From the NCBI GenBank assembly GCA_964471865.1, contig CAYYHU010000050.1, positions 1-11,290 on the forward strand: 11,290 nucleotides of DNA, given 5' to 3'. A program made the translations under genes and the position numbers. This DNA comes from CAYMUC01 sp964471865 (GTDB lineage Bacteria; Actinomycetota; Acidimicrobiia; Acidimicrobiales; Ilumatobacteraceae). Within the stretch, counting starts at the first letter, position 1, and each line of letters begins with the position of its first letter. This document shows, piece after piece, positions 7,017-11,290 of the stretch. Below the pieces are notes generated by a model. The model was not told the origin of the DNA, did not search any database, and saw only the letters and a list, made by a program, of their open reading frames with translations.

Positions 7017-8375
7017 ATGTTGCACCTCTATGACACCGCGACCCGAGAGGTCCGAGAGCTTCGGTTACGCGAGCCCGGCAAGGTCGGGATCTACCTGTGC
7101 GGACCCACTGTCTACGGTCCGCCTCATCTCGGTCATGGGCGAGCGACCCTCGTCTACGACGTGTTGCGGCGGTATCTCGAATGGTGCGGTCTCGAGGTCC
7201 GGTTGGTGTCCAACATCACCGATATCGACGACAAGATCATCGATCGGGCCGAACGCGAACAGCGGGACTGGACCGAGATCACCCACAAATGTGAAGCGGT
7301 CTGGTTCAACGCCATGAACGGACTCGGCGTCGCCCGTCCCACCGACGTTCCTCATGCGACCGAGTACGTGGATCAGATGGTCGCGATGATCGCCGATCTC
7401 ATGAACCGGGACGCCGCCTATGCCACCGATGACGGCGTGTACCTGGCTGTCGAGTCGGTGCCGGATTACGGTCTGCTCGCCCATCAGAGCCTCGAGGATC
7501 TCCGAGCCGGGGGTGGGGACCGCGCCGTTGTGGGCGCCGCCCAAAAACGTCATCCCGCTGACTTTGCGTTATGGAAATTCGCCAAGCCCGGAGAACCCTC
7601 ATGGCCCTCACCCTGGGGAGACGGACGTCCCGGATGGCATAGCGAATGTGTCGTGATGAGCCTCGAATTGCTCGGTGAAGGCTTCGATCTTCACTGCGGC
7701 GGTGAGGATCTGCGCTTCCCTCACCACGAAAACGAGCGTGCTCAGGCCGTGGCGCTGGGCAAGACCTTCGCCCGACACTGGATGCACAACGGATTCGTCG
7801 TGGACGTCGAGGGCGAAAAGATGTCCAAGAGCCTCGGCAACGTGGCGAACCTGTTGGATCTGTTGGAGCAGTACGACCCTCGCGTCTATCGCATGGTGCT
7901 GCTCCAAACCCACTACCGAGGTCCGGTCCGTGTCGGCGCCGACAACATGGAGGCTGCTGCCAAGGCTTTGGCCGGTCTCGACTCCTTCGCGGCTCGTACG
8001 GCGGGGTTGCCGCCAGCCGATGCCGATGTCGAGGTGCTCGCGGAGTTCCGCAGGTTCATGGATGATGATCTCGACACGCCAGCGGCCACGGCATTGTTGT
8101 TCGACACGGTGCGGCGAGCGAATGGTGCCCTGGACGCCGGTGACACGACCACCGCTGCGGAATTGGCGGCAGCGGTCGAGGCTCTGTGCGAGGCGGTGGG
8201 TTTGGAACTGAGTGCCGGGGGCGATGTCCCTGCGGAGATCACGGCCTTGGCTGAAGAGTTGGACGCGGCGCGGGCTGCCAAGGACTACGCCCGTGCCGAT
8301 GCCATCCGCGCCCAGTTGCAGTCCGATGGCTGGACGGTCGAAACGACGCCCTCAGGCACGCGGGTCCGTCGCTAA
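7017..8375 (+). CDS. cysS: Cysteinyl-tRNA synthetase
   Basis: This 452-residue class I synthetase attaches cysteine to tRNA-Cys in the cytosol. The HIGH motif is HLGH at 37-40, and KMSKS is at 268-272 in EKMSKSLGN. The zinc ligands that select cysteine over serine are all present: Cys28 in YLCGPTVYG, Cys211 in WHSEC, His236 and Glu240 in FPHHENE. The SNITDIDDKII motif follows the catalytic core, and the C-terminal 150 residues form the Ala-rich helical DALR/anticodon region. Length and motif spacing match standard CysRS. The related mycothiol enzyme MshC has a different pattern around the HIGH motif (CGITPYDATHLGH type), so cysS is the better call. The ATG at 7017 is 84 bp from the divergent valS start. 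Confidence 0.97.
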   Translation: MLHLYDTATREVRELRLREPGKVGIYLCGPTVYGPPHLGHGRATLVYDVLRRYLEWCGLEVRLVSNITDIDDKIIDRAEREQRDWTEITHKCEAVWFNAMNGLGVARPTDVPHATEYVDQMVAMIADLMNRDAAYATDDGVYLAVESVPDYGLLAHQSLEDLRAGGGDRAVVGAAQKRHPADFALWKFAKPGEPSWPSPWGDGRPGWHSECVVMSLELLGEGFDLHCGGEDLRFPHHENERAQAVALGKTFARHWMHNGFVVDVEGEKMSKSLGNVANLLDLLEQYDPRVYRMVLLQTHYRGPVRVGADNMEAAAKALAGLDSFAARTAGLPPADADVEVLAEFRRFMDDDLDTPAATALLFDTVRRANGALDAGDTTTAAELAAAVEALCEAVGLELSAGGDVPAEITALAEELDAARAAKDYARADAIRAQLQSDGWTVETTPSGTRVRR

Positions 8376-8432
8376 GAAGTTCGGAGCGACCCCGAGTCGG
8401 ATCAGAGCTCGGCCCGTCTCGGCACCATGGGG

Positions 8433-8449
8433 CTGACGATCGTCGTCAG
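8433..8449. terminator. Hairpin after cysS, weak terminator candidate
   Basis: CTGACGA and TCGTCAG are exact inverted repeats around a TCG loop, 58 bp after the cysS stop. The stem has 7 bp. The downstream sequence has only short T runs, so it is a poor intrinsic terminator, and it may instead be a DNA palindrome in the mazEF upstream region. Confidence 0.35.
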
Positions 8450-8535
8450 GTGACTTCGCTTTGGACGTTTCCTATCGAGGGCTTGTCGGGTCGTCACTCG
8501 AGCCACACGCTGCCTGAACGGTACCTGGGTGCGGT

Positions 8536-8553
8536 CGAAGTAGAACTACGAAG
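8536..8553 (+). promoter_or_regulatory. Promoter/operator candidate of mazEF
   Basis: Directly before the antitoxin start lies GTAGAACTAC (8540-8549), a 4-bp inverted repeat GTAG/CTAC around AA. It is flanked by two direct copies of CGAAG at 8536-8540 and 8549-8553. TAGAAC (8541-8546) resembles an imperfect -10 box 7 nt before GTG 8554. RHH antitoxins usually bind short repeated sites over their own promoter, so this is a natural autoregulation site. The rest of 8376-8553 holds only the hairpin and a GGTACC palindrome at 8520-8525. Confidence 0.35.
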
Positions 8554-8775
8554 GTGTGGCTCAGAATCACCCTGCCGGACGAGGTGTGTGAGTTCCTCGA
8601 TCAGTGTGTCGACGAGGGTCACTATCCCTCGCGGTCAGCCGTGGTTCTTCGCGCCTTGAGGTTGCTGCGCAGCGCTGATCTCGGTGTCATGTACGCCGAG
8701 GCCTACACCGAATGGTCGTCGAGTGGGCAAGGAGCCGACTCGGACGGTATCGATACTGCTGCGCGGGCGTCCTGA
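8554..8775 (+). CDS. mazE: MazE-type ribbon-helix-helix antitoxin
   Basis: This small 73-residue protein begins with GTG. Its N-terminal half fits a ribbon-helix-helix DNA-binding fold: a beta strand WLRITLP (2-8), a helix about 9-20, the turn HYPSRS (23-28) and a second helix to about 39. The rest is acidic and polar (YAEAYTEWSSSGQ and onward), the usual toxin-wrapping tail, and it resembles mycobacterial MazE proteins with a similar Tyr-Ala-x-Ala-Trp-x-Glu-Trp-like segment. The antitoxin should neutralise the MazF toxin encoded next and repress their shared promoter. The two frames overlap. A lone RHH regulator is less likely given the MazF gene immediately downstream. Confidence 0.8.
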   Translation: MWLRITLPDEVCEFLDQCVDEGHYPSRSAVVLRALRLLRSADLGVMYAEAYTEWSSSGQGADSDGIDTAARAS

Positions 8776-9122
8776 AGCTGCGCCGCGAGATCTGCCTGGT
8801 GAATCTCGACCCGGTGATCATGGGGGAGCCAGCCACGACCCGGCCAGCTGTCATCGTCAGCAATGACGCCGCGAATACCGTCAGTGCGGCTCTGGGTCGC
8901 GGCGTCATCACCGTGGTTTCCATCACGTCCAACATTGACAGGGTGTATCCGTTCCAGGTGTTCCTCGACGCCGCGGTGACCGGGCTCGATACGGATTCCA
9001 AGGCTCAGGTTGAACAGGTTCGTGCCGTGTCGGTGCAGCGAGTCGGGGGTCGGCTCGGCGGGCTCTCAGCGGAGCTTCACGACCAACTCAATGTTGCACT
9101 GCGCCTGCATCTCATGCTGTAA
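8712..9122 (+). CDS. mazF: MazF/PemK-family endoribonuclease toxin
   Basis: The product is a MazF-type mRNA-cleaving toxin: strand 1 REICLVNLDP, then TTRPAVIVSNDAAN with the conserved catalytic-type Arg, VITVVSITSN with the conserved Ser/Thr, and SKAQVEQVRAVSVQRVGGRLG near the end. The start is ambiguous. The ATG at 8712 gives 136 residues with a 20-residue extension encoded inside mazE and not typical of the family. No ATG, GTG or TTG lies between it and the conserved region. A CTG at 8772, in the 4-base overlap CTGA with the mazE stop, would give 116 residues beginning KLRREI after the initiator, which matches family length well. A weak GAGG at 8698-8701 precedes the ATG. The usual Trp of the first strand (GEIW/ELW) is Cys here. 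Activity is inferred from the fold, not shown. Confidence 0.82.
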   Translation: MVVEWARSRLGRYRYCCAGVLKLRREICLVNLDPVIMGEPATTRPAVIVSNDAANTVSAALGRGVITVVSITSNIDRVYPFQVFLDAAVTGLDTDSKAQVEQVRAVSVQRVGGRLGGLSAELHDQLNVALRLHLML

Positions 9123-9269
9123 GTCGGGGCGTGACGGTGAGGGGGCGCGCAGCCGTGATTGCGCTCGCTGAAGGAGGCTCGGCCCAACGCGGTGGTATCC
9201 GTACTCGGGTCCACGTATCTGATCGGACCTGCTGTCGACGCCCAACTTACTGCCTGGTAACTTGAGGCC
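9123..9269 (+). promoter_or_regulatory. Intergenic region with acyl-CoA dehydrogenase promoter
   Basis: These 147 bp hold no gene I can support. At the right end TAACTT (9258-9263), preceded by TGG as in an extended -10 element, stands 6 nt before the ATG at 9270, so the transcript is probably leaderless. GAGG at 9264-9267 is too close to the ATG to be a good ribosome site. No convincing terminator for mazF or -35 box is visible. Confidence 0.5.
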
Positions 9270-10484
9270 ATGGCTGAGTTCTCGTTGCACCTCAATGACG
9301 ACCACAAGGCTTTGCAGTCGTGGATTCACGATTTCGCGGCCGATGTGATCCGCCCGGCGGCCCATGAATGGGACGAACGCGAAGAGTTTCCCTGGCCCAT
9401 CGTCGAAGAGGCCGCCAAGATCGGTCTCTACGGCTGGGAGTTCATGGCCAACGCCTTCGGTGACAACACCGGTCTCACGTTGCCGGTCGCTATCGAGGAG
9501 TTGTTCTGGGGCGATGCCGGAATCGGTATGGCGATCATGGGATCGGCCTTGGCTGCGGCTGGCATCAGTGGCGTCGGTACACCGGAACAGGTGATGGAGT
9601 GGGTCCCCCAGTGCTACGGCACCGCTGACAAGGTGCAGTTGGGCGCGTTCTGCGTGAGCGAGCCCGATGCCGGTAGTGATGTATCGAGTTTGCGGACTCG
9701 CGCTGTCTACGACGAGGCCGCCGACGAGTGGGTGTTGAACGGCACCAAGGCGTGGATCACCAACGGCGGTATCGCGGATGTGCATGTCGTGGTGGCGACC
9801 GTCGATCCGGAACTGAAGGGCCGCGGGCAGGCCTCCTTCGTGGTGCCGCCGGGGACCAAGGGACTCAGCCAAGGACAGAAATATCTCAAGCACGGCATTC
9901 GGGCATCACATACGGCTGAGGTCGTGCTCGATGACGTGCGGGTACCCGGACGTTGCCTCTTGGGCGGCAAGGAGAAGTTGGACGCCAAGTTGGCCCGGGC
10001 CCGAGAGCGGGGCACGACCGGTGAGAAGCAGCCGGCCATGTCGACCTTCGAAGCGACGCGCCCCGCCGTGGGTGCTCAAGCCCTCGGCATTGCCCGCGCC
10101 GCCTACGAGTATGCGCTCGACTACGCGAAAGAGCGCCATGCATTCGGGCGCCCGATCATCATGAACCAGGCCATTGCGTTCAAGTTGGCCAACATGATCA
10201 CCGAGATCGACGCGGCGCGTCTGTTGATCTGGCGGGCCGCCTGGCTGGCGCGTAACGGTGGCTTCAAGAACGGCGAAGGCTCGATGTCGAAATACAAGGC
10301 CTCGGAGGTGGCGGTGTGGGTGACCGAAGAAGCCATACAGATTCTCGGTGGTTACGGCTACACCCGTGAGTACCCGGTGGAACGCTGGCATCGCGATGCC
10401 AAGATTCATACGATCTTCGAGGGCACCTCCGAGATCCAGCAGTTGGTGATCGCTCGCGCGATCTCCGGTCTGCGGATCGAATGA
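9270..10484 (+). CDS. Acyl-CoA dehydrogenase (FadE-like)
   Basis: This 404-residue FAD flavoenzyme should introduce the alpha-beta double bond into an acyl-CoA in beta-oxidation or a related catabolic route, passing electrons to electron-transfer flavoprotein. Signatures in order: an all-helical N-terminal domain to about 120; FCVSEPDAGSD at 127-137 and WVLNGTKAWITNG at 154-166 in the beta-barrel domain; then KERHAFGRPI at 287-296 and ILGGYGYTREYPVERWHRD in the C-terminal helical domain. The catalytic base is Glu384 in IFEGTSEIQ, equivalent to Glu376 of medium-chain enzymes. Residues about 233-262, Lys/Arg/Glu-rich, are longer than the usual loop there, as in some actinobacterial members. The substrate cannot be told from sequence. 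A TetR gene follows 55 bp downstream and may regulate neighbouring lipid genes. Confidence 0.94.
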   Translation: MAEFSLHLNDDHKALQSWIHDFAADVIRPAAHEWDEREEFPWPIVEEAAKIGLYGWEFMANAFGDNTGLTLPVAIEELFWGDAGIGMAIMGSALAAAGISGVGTPEQVMEWVPQCYGTADKVQLGAFCVSEPDAGSDVSSLRTRAVYDEAADEWVLNGTKAWITNGGIADVHVVVATVDPELKGRGQASFVVPPGTKGLSQGQKYLKHGIRASHTAEVVLDDVRVPGRCLLGGKEKLDAKLARARERGTTGEKQPAMSTFEATRPAVGAQALGIARAAYEYALDYAKERHAFGRPIIMNQAIAFKLANMITEIDAARLLIWRAAWLARNGGFKNGEGSMSKYKASEVAVWVTEEAIQILGGYGYTREYPVERWHRDAKIHTIFEGTSEIQQLVIARAISGLRIE

Positions 10485-10525
10485 TGCTCGCCGCGGGCGT
10501 AGCAGTGCGTTGCATCGTGCGGTTG

Positions 10526-10531
10526 TAGGGT
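10526..10531 (+). promoter_or_regulatory. tetR -10 box (leaderless type)
   Basis: TAGGGT is followed by 8 nt (CACCGCCA) and the ATG at 10540. There is no Shine-Dalgarno sequence in between. This places the tetR start at 10540 and argues against an earlier in-frame TTG at 10510. The gene may also be reached by read-through from the acyl-CoA dehydrogenase. Confidence 0.5.
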
Positions 10532-10539
10532 CACCGCCA

Positions 10540-11187
10540 ATGGCCCGTAAGCGTTCTGGCGATGGTCGAGACGACAAGCATCAGAACGATGACACCCGAA
10601 CGCGTCTGCTCGAGGCGACAGTACGGATCATCCTCGAGCGCGGAATTGCGGCGGTTCGCATCGACGATGTCTGCGCGGAGGTCGGTGTCACGAAGGGCTC
10701 GCTCTACTGGCATTTCGAGAATCGTCAGGATCTGGTCCGACAGGCGTTGACGGAGCAGCTCGAACAACTCGTGGGTGAGTCCACGGCGACCTACCGCGAA
10801 GGAATCGAGACTGCACCTTCGGACAAGGACGAGTATCTGGCGTCGCTGGTGCCAGCGCTGGCGAATCCGTTCGACCCTGAGGAAGTCGAGCGACGGTGGC
10901 AGCGCATCGAGTTGATGGCTGCGAGCCGCCGTGACCCCGAGTTTGCAGCACTCATGGGTGAGGTGCAGGCCGGCCTACTACGAACACAAATCGACATCAT
11001 CGGTCGCGCCGCCGACAAGGGGCTTCTGCGCGAGGGAATCGAACCGCGGGCGTTGGCCATGGTGCTGCAAGCACTGACTATGGGATCCAACCTGATCAGC
11101 CTGGTGGGGGACGAGGCCCCGACACCCGAGAGTTGGTACGGGCTGCTGATGTTCATCATCGAGCAGCTCTATCCGGCTGGAGGGTAA
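10540..11187 (+). CDS. TetR/AcrR-family transcriptional repressor
   Basis: This 215-residue protein has the TetR layout. A basic polar lead (1-19) precedes the DNA-binding domain at about 20-68, with the first helix RTRLLEATVRIILERG, the turn IAAVRIDDVCAEVGVTKGS and the recognition helix end LYWHFENRQDLV, which is the family signature. The remaining helices, about 70-215, form the ligand-binding and dimer part and share no motif I can match to a known ligand. It should bind a palindromic operator as a dimer and release it on binding a small molecule, possibly an acyl-CoA given the gene upstream (inference). A strong candidate operator lies 25 bp after its stop codon, so the main target is probably the gene to the right of this window. 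Confidence 0.93.
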   Translation: MARKRSGDGRDDKHQNDDTRTRLLEATVRIILERGIAAVRIDDVCAEVGVTKGSLYWHFENRQDLVRQALTEQLEQLVGESTATYREGIETAPSDKDEYLASLVPALANPFDPEEVERRWQRIELMAASRRDPEFAALMGEVQAGLLRTQIDIIGRAADKGLLREGIEPRALAMVLQALTMGSNLISLVGDEAPTPESWYGLLMFIIEQLYPAGG

Positions 11188-11211
11188 GCCAAGGCCATCG
11201 AACAACAGAGT

Positions 11212-11251
11212 CCGTACCAGAAGGTATGGTTACCCATACTTTTAGGTATGG
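11212..11251. promoter_or_regulatory. Tandem double operator, probably for the adjacent TetR protein
   Basis: Four 7-bp half-sites alternate in direction and begin exactly every 11 bp: CCGTACC (11212), GGTATGG (11223), CCATACT (11234) and GGTATGG (11245), each separated by 4 bp. They make two 18-bp inverted repeats, CCGTACCAGAAGGTATGG and CCATACTTTTAGGTATGG, whose centres are 22 bp apart, two turns of DNA. Each inverted repeat has one mismatched pair. The 9-bp AGGTATGGT is repeated exactly at 11222 and 11244. This geometry fits two TetR dimers binding the same face of the helix. Confidence 0.6.
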
Positions 11252-11252
11252 T
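11247..11252 (+). promoter_or_regulatory. TATGGT -10-like box inside the operator
   Basis: TATGGT overlaps the last operator half-site and stands 6 nt before a GTG at 11259, the leaderless spacing seen elsewhere in this window. TACTTT at 11237-11242 is a second TAnnnT candidate. A repressor on the operator would cover either one. Confidence 0.35.
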
Positions 11253-11258
11253 CCGAGT

Positions 11259-11290
11259 GTGCTCAGACGTCTGAAAGCTTGCGCGCTCCT
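11259..11290 (+). CDS. Possible start of a gene cut by the right edge
   Basis: From GTG 11259 a frame is open to the end of the window, giving about 10 residues (VLRRLKACAL). It is supported only by the -10-like box and operator just upstream; the true start could lie further right. Too little is visible to name a product. A 12-bp perfect palindrome, TCAGACGTCTGA (11263-11274), falls in this stretch. Confidence 0.2.
   Translation, partial: MLRRLKACAL

Noticed and set aside
6933..7025. Longer valS beginning at ATG 7025
   Set aside because: It adds 31 non-conserved Arg-rich residues, overlaps the cysS start and would erase both promoters; ATG 6932 has a -10 box at leaderless spacing.
7017..8375. 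MshC (mycothiol cysteine ligase) as identity of the cysS gene
   Set aside because: The HIGH region, zinc ligand spacing (28, 211, 236, 240) and full-length C-terminal domain are those of CysRS.
9147..9164. GCGCA/TGCGC stem after mazF as a terminator
   Set aside because: It has only 5 bp, an 8-nt loop and no T run.
9066..9893. Minus-strand open frame of 275 codons opposite mazF and the acyl-CoA dehydrogenase
   Set aside because: It spans two real genes and the gap between them, with no recognisable domain.
10510..10539. Earlier TTG start for tetR
   Set aside because: The 10 extra residues are not family-like, and the TAGGGT box fits initiation at ATG 10540.
1..11290. CRISPR arrays, tRNA or rRNA genes, insertion sequences
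   Set aside because: I found no regularly spaced long repeats, cloverleaf-like T-loop GTTCRANNC contexts, or transposase motifs; the only phased repeat is the short operator at the right end.

Overview
The window is GC-rich bacterial DNA, roughly two-thirds G+C by eye, densely coded and without rRNA, tRNA, CRISPR or insertion-sequence signals. The gene content points to an actinobacterium: an NDMA/mycofactocin-type alcohol dehydrogenase, a LytR-CpsA-Psr cell-wall ligase, a mycobacterial-style MazE/MazF pair, and several genes with a TAnnnT box only 6-9 nt upstream of ATG, as in leaderless transcripts. Acidimicrobiia is my best guess at class level, but this is inference.

Layout. (1) 1-2999, plus strand: the 3' part of a zinc alcohol dehydrogenase, then a MoxR-type AAA+ ATPase and a von Willebrand factor A (VWA) protein with a MIDAS site. 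The gaps are 54 and 50 bp, so this may be one operon. MoxR/VWA pairs act elsewhere as maturation or activation chaperones for enzymes. (2) 3032-6932, minus strand: a valyl-tRNA synthetase of archaeal-like architecture, followed 4 bp later by an LCP family protein. (3) 6933-7016: an 84-bp divergent promoter region with two outward-facing -10 boxes and a 12-bp perfect palindrome between them. (4) 7017-8375, plus strand: cysteinyl-tRNA synthetase. (5) 8376-9122: a promoter region and a mazEF toxin-antitoxin pair in which the toxin start codon is ambiguous. (6) 9270-11187, plus strand: an acyl-CoA dehydrogenase and a TetR-family repressor. (7) 11188-11290: a tandem double operator of four 7-bp half-sites exactly 11 bp apart. 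It overlaps a -10-like box that would serve a gene running off the right edge.

How they fit together. The two synthetases and the LCP gene are housekeeping. The dehydrogenase, acyl-CoA dehydrogenase and TetR genes are catabolic. The most noteworthy signals are the double operator beside tetR, the repeated leaderless-promoter architecture, the ADH-MoxR-VWA neighbourhood as a possible activase module, and the unusual MazF start. I did not find a clearly unprecedented multi-gene system; the ADH-MoxR-VWA group is the nearest candidate.
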